A DNA stretch of 64,000 nt from Carnobacteriaceae bacterium zg-84. GTDB taxonomy: Bacteria; Bacillota; Bacilli; Lactobacillales; Aerococcaceae. The stretch covers positions 1,382,864-1,446,863 of the forward strand of contig CP059430.1 of the NCBI GenBank assembly GCA_013874835.1, in the 5' to 3' direction. Below the pieces are notes generated by a model, which was not told where the DNA came from, ran no database searches, and saw nothing but the letters and a program-made list of their open reading frames with translations. Both the position numbers and the translations under genes were made by a program. Of the stretch, positions 20,649 through 30,529 are shown in pieces. Numbering within the stretch: the stretch's first letter is position 1; every line of letters starts with the position of its first letter.

Positions 20649-20677
20649 AGTATATCTTTTTTTAAGATATTTGTCAA
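20649..20677 (-). promoter_or_regulatory. Promoter of the structured RNA
   Basis: On the minus strand TTGACA (20677-20672), a 17-base spacer and TATACT (20654-20649). A perfect -35 box and optimal spacing make this one of the strongest promoters in the window. Confidence 0.8.
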
Positions 20678-20684
20678 TGTGTAA

Positions 20685-20711
20685 GAAAAAAGAGAGTAAA
20701 ATCTACTCTCT
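20685..20711 (-). terminator. Terminator of asnS
   Basis: AGAGAGTA (20691-20698), a 5-base loop and TACTCTCT (20704-20711), followed by T-rich sequence on the minus strand, just after the asnS stop. It separates asnS from the structured-RNA promoter. Confidence 0.85.
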
Positions 20712-20716
20712 TTTCA

Positions 20717-22015
20717 TCATGGGTATAAACGATTTAATAATCTTGGGAATGGGCTGGCTTCACGGATATGTTCTGTTCCACTAATCCATGTTACCATACG
20801 CTCTAAACCTAATCCAAAACCAGAATGTGGTACTGTTCCGTATTTGCGTAAATCTAAGTACCAACCATATTCTTCTAAACTTAAACCAAATTCTTGAATT
20901 TTTTCTTTTAAACTATCATAGTCAATATTACGTTCGCTACCACCAATAATCTCACCATATCCTTCTGGAGCAATCATATCTGCATTGATCACTACATCGT
21001 CACGTTCTTCATGTAGTTTCATGTAGAATGGTTTAATACCTTTTGGATAATTTAAAATAAAGACTGGTTTTTCAAAATGATTAGCAATAAATGTTTCATG
21101 AGGTGAACCAAAATCTTCTCCCCATGTGATATCATCAAAACCATTATCATTTAATAAAGTAATAGCTTCATCATAAGAAATACGTGGATAAGGTAATTGT
21201 GTATATTTTTTCAATACTTCTACATCACGTTCTAATGTGTGTAAAGCTAACTGACAATTTTCTAAGACATTTTCAACTAAGAAAGCAACATAGCGTTCTT
21301 GAATAACTAAACTTTCTTCATGTGTTGTAAATGCCATTTCTGGTTCCATCATCCAAAATTCAATTAAATGACGACGTGTTTTTGATTTTTCTGCACGGAA
21401 TGTTGGTCCGAATGAGAATACTTTACCAAATGCCATAGCTGCAGCTTCCATATATAATTGACCACTTTGTGATAAATATGCTTTTTGATCAAAATAATCT
21501 GTTTCAAATAATTCTGTTGTGCCTTCTGGTGAACTTCCTGTTAAAATTGGTGGATCAATTTTAATAAACCCTTCTTTATTGAAAAATTCGTATGTTGCAC
21601 GAATGATTTCATTTCTAATTTGCATCACAGCGTGTTGTTTACTTGAACGTAACCATAAATGGCGATGATCCATTAAGAAATCTGTTCCATGCTCTTTCGG
21701 TGTGATTGGGTAATCTCCACTTTCACCAACAACAGTTAATCCGGTCACCAATAATTCATACCCCAATTTTGAGCGTGTATCTTCTTGGACAATTCCTGTT
21801 ACTAAAACCGATGTTTCTTGTGCTAAGTTTTTTGCGATGTCAAAAACCTCTTCACCGACATCTTGTTTTACAACAATCCCTTGAAAATATGTTTTTCCAT
21901 CACGTAATTGTAAAAACGCTATTTTCCCACTACTACGTTTATTCGTTACCCATGCACCTATTTCAACGGTTTGACCGACGAAATCTTTGGCATGATTCAT
22001 TGTAATTCTTTCCAT
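20717..22015 (-). CDS. asnS: Asparaginyl-tRNA synthetase
   Basis: A class II synthetase of 432 residues that charges tRNA-Asn. There is an N-terminal OB-fold anticodon-binding domain ([24 protein letters not shown]) and a catalytic domain with motif 2 [21 protein letters not shown] and motif 3 [15 protein letters not shown]. It ends the dinG-ypmB-aspB-asnS row, a conserved Firmicutes order. Confidence 0.97.
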   Translation of the reverse strand: MERITMNHAKDFVGQTVEIGAWVTNKRSSGKIAFLQLRDGKTYFQGIVVKQDVGEEVFDIAKNLAQETSVLVTGIVQEDTRSKLGYELLVTGLTVVGESGDYPITPKEHGTDFLMDHRHLWLRSSKQHAVMQIRNEIIRATYEFFNKEGFIKIDPPILTGSSPEGTTELFETDYFDQKAYLSQSGQLYMEAAAMAFGKVFSFGPTFRAEKSKTRRHLIEFWMMEPEMAFTTHEESLVIQERYVAFLVENVLENCQLALHTLERDVEVLKKYTQLPYPRISYDEAITLLNDNGFDDITWGEDFGSPHETFIANHFEKPVFILNYPKGIKPFYMKLHEERDDVVINADMIAPEGYGEIIGGSERNIDYDSLKEKIQEFGLSLEEYGWYLDLRKYGTVPHSGFGLGLERMVTWISGTEHIREASPFPRLLNRLYP

Positions 22016-22041
22016 TGTATACTCCTTCTAACATTGCTTTC

Positions 22042-23238
22042 TTATATGTTTCTTTTATGTTCATCTATAAAACGTGCTATACGGCGTGCTGCTTCGATGA
22101 GTTGTTCACTATCTCCTGCATAACTCAAACGAATACAGTCATCCATACCGAATGCATCACCCGATACTACCGCAACATGAGCCTTCGTTAATAATGCATC
22201 TGCAAACTCTTTAACAGAGTCATATCCTGTTAAACGTGCTGCTTCTTTTACATTTGGAAACAAATAAAAAGCACCTTGTGGTTTTGTTAATTTAAACCCT
22301 TCGATTTGGCTAATCAAATTATAAAACAAATGCAAACGTTCTTCAAATACTTTTCTCATCTCTTCCACAGGTTCTTGTGTACCTGAGTAAGCTGCAACAC
22401 CTGCATATTGGCTAACAGCCGTTAAATTACTCGTTTCATGACTAATAATTTGTCCCATTGCACCAATAATATCTTTATTTGTTGACAATGCATAACCGAT
22501 ACGCCAACCTGTCATCGCATAACTTTTTGCGACTCCATTTACAATAATCGTTCGACTTTTTATGCTTTCTGACAGACTTGCCATAGAAATAGCCTGAGTA
22601 TCCCCATAAACTAAACGATAATAAATTTCATCAGAAATAATGAATAAATCATGTTGAACAGCCCATTCTCCAATTTGCAATAACTCTTCTTTTGTATAAA
22701 CACTACCTGTTGGATTATTTGGAGAATTGATAATAATAGCTTTTACATGCGTTAAGTCTAAGGCATTTAGTTGTTCCACTGTTACTTTATACTGTTGTTC
22801 AAAAGTTGTTTCTACAAATAATGGAACACCACCTGCTAATTTAACTTGTTCACTATAACTTACCCAGTACGGTGTTGGAATAATCACTTTATCGTCTTTG
22901 TTTAGCAGTGCTTGGCACAAAACAAATAAAATATGTTTTGCACCTGTACCTACCACAACGTCTTGTGGTTGATATGTAACACCGTCATACTGTTTATGAA
23001 AATCAACAATGGCTTGCTTTAGAGGTAAAATACCCGTAGCATTCGTATAATGATCTGAGTTACCTTCTTTAATTGCTTGAATAGCAGCTTGTTTAATATG
23101 TTGTGGTGTACTAAAATCAGGTTCTCCTAGCGTTAATTGAATGACATCTATCCCTTGTGCAATCAATTCTCTAGCACGTTGTGCACTTGCTAGAGTTGCA
23201 GATTCTTGGATATTTTTTGCTCGATTTGATATAACCAT
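22042..23238 (-). CDS. aspB: Pyridoxal-phosphate aminotransferase, aspartate type
   Basis: Class I aminotransferase of 398 residues. The PLP lysine is in NGVAKSYAMTGWRIGYA, the substrate-binding SPNNPTG motif is present, and the C-terminal arginine region is DCIRLSYAGD. Neighbours asnS and a YpmB-like gene support assignment as aspartate aminotransferase, supplying aspartate from oxaloacetate and glutamate. Other amino-acid substrates are possible in this family. Confidence 0.93.
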   Translation of the reverse strand: MVISNRAKNIQESATLASAQRARELIAQGIDVIQLTLGEPDFSTPQHIKQAAIQAIKEGNSDHYTNATGILPLKQAIVDFHKQYDGVTYQPQDVVVGTGAKHILFVLCQALLNKDDKVIIPTPYWVSYSEQVKLAGGVPLFVETTFEQQYKVTVEQLNALDLTHVKAIIINSPNNPTGSVYTKEELLQIGEWAVQHDLFIISDEIYYRLVYGDTQAISMASLSESIKSRTIIVNGVAKSYAMTGWRIGYALSTNKDIIGAMGQIISHETSNLTAVSQYAGVAAYSGTQEPVEEMRKVFEERLHLFYNLISQIEGFKLTKPQGAFYLFPNVKEAARLTGYDSVKEFADALLTKAHVAVVSGDAFGMDDCIRLSYAGDSEQLIEAARRIARFIDEHKRNI

Positions 23239-23250
23239 GAATATCTCCCT

Positions 23251-23724
23251 TTATATTGTTTTAATATGTTGGATAATCTGTCCAGTTTTTGCAGATATAC
23301 GCATATAACCAAGTGACACTTGACTAGATTTATATGACACTTCCCAAATAGGTTCATTTTTCATCAAGCCTAATGTGACATTTAAAATTTGAATGGTATT
23401 TTCTTCGTTCATTGCCACTTCTTTTGCTTTGTCTTTATCAATTAATTCAGATGTTTCGTAAATTTGTGCTTGACTACTTTCTACGTCAATGACAACATAT
23501 ATTTTTTTATTATCTTGACTATCACCGTATAACCCGTATACCGTTTTATCAAACTGATACAAATAAAAATCATCAATTTTTTTCATAATACCATCATTGA
23601 AAACAAGCTGAGCTGCTTCTTGTTTGGCTTTATTATACGGTGATAATAATGTTTCTATGGTAGATACTGTTAAAATCAGCCCGACAACAAAAACAATACT
23701 TACACCTATCAATATTTTTTTCAT
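23251..23724 (-). CDS. YpmB-like membrane-anchored protein (PepSY-type fold)
   Basis: A 157-residue protein with a single N-terminal hydrophobic segment (residues 4-24) and an extracytoplasmic domain carrying two small repeats: an IDVESSQAQIYET strand pair and a C-terminal PIWEVSYKSSQ...GYMRISAKTGQI segment typical of PepSY/DUF5590 proteins. Its place between dinG and aspB is where B. subtilis keeps ypmB. The function is not established. It starts 13 bases before aspB. Confidence 0.8.
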   Translation of the reverse strand: MKKILIGVSIVFVVGLILTVSTIETLLSPYNKAKQEAAQLVFNDGIMKKIDDFYLYQFDKTVYGLYGDSQDNKKIYVVIDVESSQAQIYETSELIDKDKAKEVAMNEENTIQILNVTLGLMKNEPIWEVSYKSSQVSLGYMRISAKTGQIIQHIKTI

Positions 23725-23762
23725 ATCATATCCTCTTTAATATATGTGCTACATCTATTCTA

Positions 23763-26186
23763 TCATTGATTTAACAATGTTTCTAGCGTTGCAGCTGTAA
23801 TTTGACAATCTTGCACTAAATTTTCTTTAATTTCATCTTGATAAGGACTATTTATCATACGTTCATCTAGCACAATCATCTCTCCAGTGCTCTGTGCCAT
23901 TTGTCGAATAAAATAACGCATCGTCATAATCATTTTTGGTAATGCTATTGTTTTAAAATAATGCTCTGTGCCATTTAATAAAAAATGTTTGCTAACTTGT
24001 GCATGTATAGAATCTGGTGCTTCAAATGGTAATCTAACAATAATCGCACGTTCAATCAAGTCGTATTTTGGTTGAATGAGTTGCCATTGATGCCATGTGA
24101 CATAAACAGCATGAGATGTTTCACCTAATTGTAGCCATACTTTTTTAGAATTGGCATGCTCAATGATTAAAGCCTGTGTTTCCATCTCTTTTACTTTTTC
24201 TAAAAAGCTCGTTGAAGGGACGATGATAACTGTGTTTTTAATGGGTAATTTTTCTAAAAGACGTATGGTTTTACGCACTAATAAATTTTCTTTCACATAT
24301 ATTTTAGGCACATAATCAGTTAGAACATGTAAAGGAACTAATGGATTTGTATGTGTTGTTTTCATGACATTTTTATCCAGCTGAGTATCGCCAAGCTGTT
24401 TTTCTAAATAATCAAATGTCGCTTTATTATCCATGCTAATACTTGTATAAATCAACTTATCAACAAAGGGATACACATGCTCTTGCATAAAGTGAGCACT
24501 TGTATATTTTTGACAAATGCATTCATAGTGCATGTATATATCTTGTTTTTTTATCAACATCGTCATATAGTCATCTGATATTTCAGTTTCTAGAACAGAT
24601 TCAAGATATTGTGCTCCTTCAACAATTTTCATTAGCCCCGAACCTTGTTTTATTTTTGCATTAGCAATGACTTGTTTTAATGTATCAAAACTTTCTTTTA
24701 AAGAATACAAAATTTCTTTCTTTATTTGACTTAGTTTATCAATATAAACGGTTTTAATCATATCATCTTCTGGATAAGGCATAACTGGATATTGTTTTTT
24801 TAGTAATGTCATGAATGATCGGAAACCAGCGAGCACTTTATCGAGCATAAGCACAATATCCATTGCTTCTTGTTTATCAGCGTCTAATTCATGTTGATAT
24901 GTATGCATATAGCGTCTTACTTCTTGATAATAACGTGTATCATATAGTTTGGTTTTAAAATACTGTGTTAATGTATCATTAAAATATTGCACATCGTCAA
25001 TAAATACATTTACTTTTTCAATTTCTTTTAAAGTATCGAGATACGCCAGAAAATCAAGATGTGTCGACACGACACATGTCGATTGTTTTATTTTTTGTAC
25101 TGCTCTATCAAAAAAATAAGTATTTTCAGGATAAGCGTGCGTTAATCGATAAAGAAATTTATTGGGAAAATCCAGTTCTTCTAAATCACCTGTTTGTGTT
25201 TGAGTTAACCACACTAACACACAACATAAATAGCGTACTTCTTGAAAAGTCAATTCTTGTGGTATCGTCAATAAATATTCTAAAGCATTTAAGTCTAGGT
25301 AATATTCTTTTGTTTTAAAATAAGGCACCTGATAAAGTTGTGAAATACTTTGCGCCAATTCTTTGTGATGTACTAAAACAAAGGTTTTTTTATTTAAAGA
25401 TGATAAAATCGAAAATACATCGTCCCACATGCGATTTGCTTCATGTTGTTCTAATAATTTATGTTTATTGTCTGTTTCATCTAATAAATAGTCCAATAGC
25501 TGTTGTTTTAATACTGTATTTTCTGTAAGTATTGTATGAGATTCTGGCTTTATCACATCAGTCTGCGGAAAGAAACTATCTGCTTCATAGTCTTTTATAT
25601 CGTCAAAAAACAAAGACATGGTGTCTTGTTTTCTTTTTAGTAAATCGGAAATTGTTGTACGGGTTTTATCATCTAATCTTCCAAAATCGCTTTGCATTTT
25701 TACAAATAACTGTGCCGTTGCGAATGCATCCTCACCAGCATTATGCTCATGCTCTAATAAAATACCATGTACTGTCGTCAATCGCTTCAACCCATACGAT
25801 TTTTCCATTGGATAAATAATTTTTGCAAGTTCAATTGTATCAATACGAGGCATTGAAAAATTCATAATACCTACTCGTTCAAATTCTTTTTTTAATAAGC
25901 CATAATCAAAATGAACATTATGTGCTACAAAAATACATCCTTCAAGTAATGTATATAAATAATCCGCAATATCACTAAATAAAGGCGCATCTTTCACTTG
26001 TTTATTTGTAATACCCGTTAATTCCGTAATATGAGATTGAATGGATACTGGAGGTTGTACGTCAAAACATAATGCTTGTTCAATTTTATGTTCTTCGACA
26101 AGCGTTATACCGACTTGAATAATATGTCCTACTTGCCCAGAAGAAATACCTGTTGCTTCTAGGTCAACAACTGCGTATTTATGCAT
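23763..26186 (-). CDS. dinG: DinG-family 3'-5' exonuclease with a degenerate helicase domain
   Basis: Residues 1-170 form an intact DEDD-type exonuclease: AVVDLEATGI, FVAHNVHFDYGLL and HNAGEDAFATAQLF supply the acidic and His residues. The following ~640 residues align in order with a DinG helicase but lack its motifs. No GxxxxGKS/T Walker A occurs anywhere, the DEAH position reads FIDDVQYF, and the QGFGRLIR motif near the C-terminus is replaced by MRYFIRQMAQS. S. aureus DinG is a known case that acts as a nuclease rather than a helicase; here ATP binding also looks lost. I place the start at 26186 because AAGGAGG lies five bases before that ATG; an ATG at 26204 has only a weak site. Confidence 0.88.
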   Translation of the reverse strand: MHKYAVVDLEATGISSGQVGHIIQVGITLVEEHKIEQALCFDVQPPVSIQSHITELTGITNKQVKDAPLFSDIADYLYTLLEGCIFVAHNVHFDYGLLKKEFERVGIMNFSMPRIDTIELAKIIYPMEKSYGLKRLTTVHGILLEHEHNAGEDAFATAQLFVKMQSDFGRLDDKTRTTISDLLKRKQDTMSLFFDDIKDYEADSFFPQTDVIKPESHTILTENTVLKQQLLDYLLDETDNKHKLLEQHEANRMWDDVFSILSSLNKKTFVLVHHKELAQSISQLYQVPYFKTKEYYLDLNALEYLLTIPQELTFQEVRYLCCVLVWLTQTQTGDLEELDFPNKFLYRLTHAYPENTYFFDRAVQKIKQSTCVVSTHLDFLAYLDTLKEIEKVNVFIDDVQYFNDTLTQYFKTKLYDTRYYQEVRRYMHTYQHELDADKQEAMDIVLMLDKVLAGFRSFMTLLKKQYPVMPYPEDDMIKTVYIDKLSQIKKEILYSLKESFDTLKQVIANAKIKQGSGLMKIVEGAQYLESVLETEISDDYMTMLIKKQDIYMHYECICQKYTSAHFMQEHVYPFVDKLIYTSISMDNKATFDYLEKQLGDTQLDKNVMKTTHTNPLVPLHVLTDYVPKIYVKENLLVRKTIRLLEKLPIKNTVIIVPSTSFLEKVKEMETQALIIEHANSKKVWLQLGETSHAVYVTWHQWQLIQPKYDLIERAIIVRLPFEAPDSIHAQVSKHFLLNGTEHYFKTIALPKMIMTMRYFIRQMAQSTGEMIVLDERMINSPYQDEIKENLVQDCQITAATLETLLNQ

Positions 26187-26272
26187 CATAACCTCCTTAC
26201 TCATTTACTCACTTTCGCCTTATTTTACTAAATTTTCATATAAAATACTAGAGCAAACCATTTTGCTACCTT

Positions 26273-26333
26273 GTGCCTATAATAAATTGTGTTGGCGGAA
26301 GTAAAATCTATCAATACAATTTAGCAAAGAACC
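26273..26333. repeat. 61-bp imperfect palindrome with arms like ISL3 ends
   Basis: The left arm 26273-26298 and right arm 26308-26333 are imperfect inverted copies around a 9-base centre. Compared by eye with the right terminal repeat of the ISL3 element (52620-52645), each arm matches at about 18 to 20 of 26 positions, including ATAATAAAT and GTGTTGG. No flanking target duplication is visible. I infer a miniature or decayed ISL3-type element between dinG and the DUF2207 gene. Confidence 0.45.
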
Positions 26334-26379
26334 AATAAAAAGTGGTAAACCGACTCGCTAAGATGTCAATTTACCACTT
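26334..26379 (-). terminator. Terminator after the DUF2207 gene
   Basis: AAGTGGTAAA (26340-26349) and TTTACCACTT (26370-26379) pair around a 20-base loop; a T-rich run follows on the minus strand. The arm sequence is shared with hairpins at 16423 and 37328. Confidence 0.65.
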
Positions 26380-26414
26380 CATTTACTGCTTTATTGATGT
26401 TTATTTATTTTAAA

Positions 26415-28232
26415 TTAGAACCCACCCATACTAGATCCACCACCAAATCCACCTGATGAACCACTACTAAAGCTGCCACCTTCTCCGTGTGAATTGATAG
26501 ATGCTGCAGTTGTATTTGCTTCATTTATAGATGATGTAAAATCATTCATAAAAATATGATTATAGAAAAGTGGTGTTGTGCTTGGATTACCAATCGTACT
26601 AGGTATGCCCTCTGGAAACACTCTATTTAAATGAGCAATAACTTCTGTAGCTACGCCTAAAGACGTTGCATATACTAAAATATGATCCCAAATGACAATG
26701 GATTCAATCTCAGCACGATTTAATGAACTAATATCAAGAAGCATCTGTTTAAAAGCATTCCATTGTGCAAGTTCATATTCTTGCTGTTTTGTTCGTTTTA
26801 CACTAAATGTACGATTTAACAAAACAACACCAGCACTTGCCAATAACACAAAGCCTACAAAACCAAAGAGCAAATATTTAAGACTAATAAAAAGTGTTGC
26901 AGCTAATACACAGACAACAATGGCATTGGAAATAACTGTGTATGCAGAGCTAAAACGTGTCTTTGTATCTGTATATTCGAATGGATATTCTTGTACAGCA
27001 TCTTCAAATAAATCCATAGAGTCATTATAAAATTCTGGATGTTCATCGGCATAGTCTTGAATATCTTCTAAATAAACAACGGATTTCCCTCTACCAATAT
27101 CATTAAAAATAAAATCAATCAACACTTCTTCATGTTCGTACAATGTATCTGGTTCTTTCACTAAGGTAAATCCATAACCATTTCTACCATCTATAATGCG
27201 AACACATTTTTTACGAACTAAATCTAATAGAGTTGCCCCAACATCTTCACTTGCTATATAATCATTATAAATTTTATCTGTCATAATAGCAGGTGTAATA
27301 TCTTTTGGAATATCATATAGATGATTTGGTACATAAGGGATGCTTTCTTTCCATTTTTTATATGGTCTAATCACAAAAGGATAGACACCTATCAATGTTA
27401 GTCCTAAAAAACCTGCAATATAAGGTGAAACCGTTTCAGCCATTTGTTTGTTTTTAAGACGCTCTGCTTCTCTTCTCATTGGCTCTTGTGCTAAATAGGC
27501 TTCCTCAGCAATGATTTTGTCCCATTTATTTTCATTTATTAAATGGGGATTGCTAGCTGTAACACTAGGCGGAAATAAGACATGTGCTTCAACAAACTGC
27601 CCACTTGAATTATGGCTTGTCGTTATTGTGACACCTTTATAGTCATCATCAATCTTCACTTCTCCATTACCACTTCCACCATGCGCCCATGCACGTAAAG
27701 TTTCTTTCGTTAAAGACTGTGGCAATGTTATATGAATATGTATGTTTTCTTGAGGAATTTCAAATCTTTTCCCAATCAATTTTCGATTAAATTCGGCTGC
27801 ATCTAAATAATTGATAATATAATGCTTTAATCTATATTTAAAAACAAGACGTTTTTGTGTATCTTCCATTGGTAGAAAGATTTTAAATTTCAAATAATCA
27901 CCGTTATTATCTAATAAATACGTTTGTGGATTTTCAGACTTATTTTGTGTCAATGGTATCAATTCATTATTTTCAAGTAATGATACGGATATATCTTCTA
28001 TTTGTGTTTTATTTGACCCATCTTCTCGTTTATCTAAATTATAAAATACACCATTATATTTTCCATAAGCATCATAAAGAATACTTTCCGTTATATCGAC
28101 ATCACCATTTTCCTGTATTTGTGCATCAATTTGATAATCTTTTATCGTTAGATCTCTTGCATAACTCACTTGAAAAGGTACTATAAACAAAAATAAACTA
28201 AAGATAAAAACCCATTTTGTATATTTTCTCAT
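26415..28232 (-). CDS. DUF2207-family membrane protein with a glycine-rich tail
   Basis: A predicted 605-residue protein: signal-type N-terminus (WVFIFSLFLFIVPFQVSYA), an extracytoplasmic beta-rich DUF2207 domain (DLTIKDYQIDAQIQENGDVD), a transmembrane segment near residue 270, a cytoplasmic part, two close transmembrane segments near 430-475, and a Gly/Ser-rich tail (GGSFSSGSSGGFGGGSSMGG). This is the standard layout of the family, whose function is unknown. I chose the ATG at 28232, which has GGGGTG six bases upstream, rather than the in-frame GTG at 28241. Confidence 0.85.
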   Translation of the reverse strand: MRKYTKWVFIFSLFLFIVPFQVSYARDLTIKDYQIDAQIQENGDVDITESILYDAYGKYNGVFYNLDKREDGSNKTQIEDISVSLLENNELIPLTQNKSENPQTYLLDNNGDYLKFKIFLPMEDTQKRLVFKYRLKHYIINYLDAAEFNRKLIGKRFEIPQENIHIHITLPQSLTKETLRAWAHGGSGNGEVKIDDDYKGVTITTSHNSSGQFVEAHVLFPPSVTASNPHLINENKWDKIIAEEAYLAQEPMRREAERLKNKQMAETVSPYIAGFLGLTLIGVYPFVIRPYKKWKESIPYVPNHLYDIPKDITPAIMTDKIYNDYIASEDVGATLLDLVRKKCVRIIDGRNGYGFTLVKEPDTLYEHEEVLIDFIFNDIGRGKSVVYLEDIQDYADEHPEFYNDSMDLFEDAVQEYPFEYTDTKTRFSSAYTVISNAIVVCVLAATLFISLKYLLFGFVGFVLLASAGVVLLNRTFSVKRTKQQEYELAQWNAFKQMLLDISSLNRAEIESIVIWDHILVYATSLGVATEVIAHLNRVFPEGIPSTIGNPSTTPLFYNHIFMNDFTSSINEANTTAASINSHGEGGSFSSGSSGGFGGGSSMGGF

Positions 28233-28648
28233 TTTCTTCACCCCGTACTTTCTACACTATAAGTATAGCATAAATCGGAGGTGAATAATCGTACTTTAGG
28301 TGTATTTTATGTTGCAAACACGAAGGAATATAAAAATGTAAAGCATGCAATATGAACGACTAAAAACAGAAATGCTCCACATATACATATCGTGCGATGA
28401 TGTTTTCATCTCAATGCACTCATCGCCAATACAACACTGGATACAATAATATAGTGATGATACATTTGAACGTTCATAAATGCGAAAATATCGCATAAAC
28501 ACATCACTAAAACTATTGCATAGACCTTTTTTTCATTTTTGTTCCCACTTTCATTTTATTCCCCTACCTCTAACTTTATATTTCATTATCACTGTACGCA
28601 AAAGCCTGATAAATATACCAATACTGTATTTTATCTGACTTCACGCTA
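28233..28648. other. 416-base gap without a recognised gene
   Basis: Between the DUF2207 gene and pgm. The first part must hold the DUF2207 promoter. I see a small hairpin (ATGCGA...TCGCAT near 28480-28497) and no persuasive coding frame: the 68-codon minus-strand frame at 28296-28502 is Cys/Tyr/Ser-rich with no ribosome site or family likeness. Confidence 0.4.
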
Positions 28649-30367
28649 TTATTTCACCAATGTATCAATGTCTTGTTTAATGGTAGACAAAGTCGTTTCT
28701 GCTGTTTGTAAATCTTGTGCTTTTACACCAATGTAAAATTTGATTTTTGGTTCTGTTCCACTTGGGCGAATAGCAACCCATGTCCCGTCGGCTAAAAGAT
28801 ATTTTAAAACGTCTGATTTTGGCATATCTAATGGTTTCACATCTCCATTTTCCAACGTGATTGTCGATGTGGCAAAATCTTGTGTTTCGACAATTTGAAT
28901 ACCTCCAAATGTTTGGAGAGGTTCTTGTCTAAATTGTGTCATTAAGGCTTTGATTTTAGCAATACCTTCAATACCAGCAAGTGTCACAGAAATTGTTTTT
29001 TCTAAGAAGTAACCGTGTTTTTCATATAGTGCTTGTAAACCGTCATATAATGTTTTGCCTTGTTTTTTATAGTATGCAGCTACTTCTGCAATCAATACTA
29101 ATGCTTGAATGGCGTCTTTATCACGAACAAATGATTTGACTAAATAACCATAGCTTTCTTCAAAACCAAACATAAAAGTTTTACTTCCGTCTGCTTCATA
29201 TTGTTTAATTTTATCGGCAATAAACTTAAAGCCTGTTAATACATTAACCATTTCTGCACCATAAGATGTTGCAATTGCTGTTGGTAATTCACTAGATACA
29301 ATAGATTTTGCAATAACACTATTTTCTTTTAAAGTACCTGCTTGTTGATGTGCATTTAAAATGTAATCGACCATTAAAGCGGCAATTTGATTTCCTGTTA
29401 TTACTTGGTATTCGCCATTTGGTAGTAAAACGGCCGCACCCAAACGGTCTGCATCTGGATCAGTTGCCACTAAAACATCCGCTTGTTTTTCTTTTCCTAG
29501 TGCAATAGCATAATCAAACGCATCAGCATCTTCTGGGTTTGGCAAGCGTACTGTTGAAAAATCAGCATCAGCTACGGCTTGTTCTGGTACAAGATAGACA
29601 GATTCAAAACCTGCTTGTTTTAATGCTTTTTCACCAAGCATTTGTCCTGCTCCATGAAGTGGTGTAAAGACAAGTGTCATTTTTTGACTCATTTCTTTTA
29701 CAAGCTCTTTATTGATTGTCACAGTGTCTACCTGTTCTAAATAACGATTATCCAGTGCATCTGATTGCCAGTGTAATAGATTTTGTTCCAGTAATGCTTC
29801 TTCTGATAACACATCAATCGTCAATGGATTATCAATAGAACGAATAAATGTTGTTAATGCATCGGCATCTTGTGGTGGCATTTGTCCACCGTCTTGTCCA
29901 TATACTTTATAACCATTGTAATTAGCTGGATTATGACTTGCTGTTATCATAATACCGGCAAATGTTTTTAATTCACGTACCGCAAAGGATAATTCTGGTG
30001 TTGGTCTTAATTCTTCAAAAACATAAGCCGGAATACCGTGCGTGCCTAATACACGAGCCGATTCAATCGCAAATTCTTTTGATTGATGTCTAGAATCGTA
30101 GGCAATGGCAACACCACGTTGTTTTGCTTCTTCCCCAACACTTTCTATAAATAAGGCTAACCCTTTTGTTGCTTGTCGAACTGTGTAAATATTCATTCGG
30201 TTAATACCTGCACCTAGAACACCACGCATACCTGCCGTCCCAAAACTAAGCGGTTCATAAAAAGCATCTTCTGCTTGTTTATCATCATAACAATTTAAAC
30301 TTTCTTTTACTTTCTCATCTAAATTATCAAAATTTTTCCATTGTTCATAGGTTGTTTCCCAACTCAT
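28649..30367 (-). CDS. pgcA: Alpha-phosphoglucomutase (phosphohexomutase family)
   Basis: Interconverts glucose-1-phosphate and glucose-6-phosphate, linking glycolysis to wall and capsule sugar precursors. The protein (572 residues) has the phosphoserine loop ITASHNPANYNGYKVYG, the metal loop DPDADR, the sugar loop GFEESYGY and the phosphate-binding RPSGTEPKIKFYI. I chose the start at 30367 (MSWETTYEQW), where AGAGG lies nine bases upstream; an upstream in-frame start would add ten unlikely residues. It is a lone gene. Confidence 0.95.
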   Translation of the reverse strand: MSWETTYEQWKNFDNLDEKVKESLNCYDDKQAEDAFYEPLSFGTAGMRGVLGAGINRMNIYTVRQATKGLALFIESVGEEAKQRGVAIAYDSRHQSKEFAIESARVLGTHGIPAYVFEELRPTPELSFAVRELKTFAGIMITASHNPANYNGYKVYGQDGGQMPPQDADALTTFIRSIDNPLTIDVLSEEALLEQNLLHWQSDALDNRYLEQVDTVTINKELVKEMSQKMTLVFTPLHGAGQMLGEKALKQAGFESVYLVPEQAVADADFSTVRLPNPEDADAFDYAIALGKEKQADVLVATDPDADRLGAAVLLPNGEYQVITGNQIAALMVDYILNAHQQAGTLKENSVIAKSIVSSELPTAIATSYGAEMVNVLTGFKFIADKIKQYEADGSKTFMFGFEESYGYLVKSFVRDKDAIQALVLIAEVAAYYKKQGKTLYDGLQALYEKHGYFLEKTISVTLAGIEGIAKIKALMTQFRQEPLQTFGGIQIVETQDFATSTITLENGDVKPLDMPKSDVLKYLLADGTWVAIRPSGTEPKIKFYIGVKAQDLQTAETTLSTIKQDIDTLVK

Positions 30368-30469
30368 ACAGTAAAACCTCTTTCTATTTTTTGTCATTAA
30401 AACGTTTTATTTTTGTTATTTATATTTTATTATATTCCTTGATATTAAGCAAGATTGATACGTTTTCAC

Positions 30470-30499
30470 TTGACCTATTTATAATAAATAGCATACTAT
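30470..30499 (+). promoter_or_regulatory. Candidate promoter of the YczE-like gene
   Basis: TTGACC (30470-30475), an 18-base spacer and TACTAT (30494-30499), about 30 bases before the ATG. Confidence 0.6.
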
Positions 30500-30529
30500 G
30501 TAAAGTAAGAACTCATTATGGAGGGAACT

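Noticed and set aside
28296-28502. Minus-strand frame of 68 codons in the gap upstream of the DUF2207 gene
   Set aside because: No ribosome site, odd Cys/Tyr-rich composition and no likeness to known proteins.
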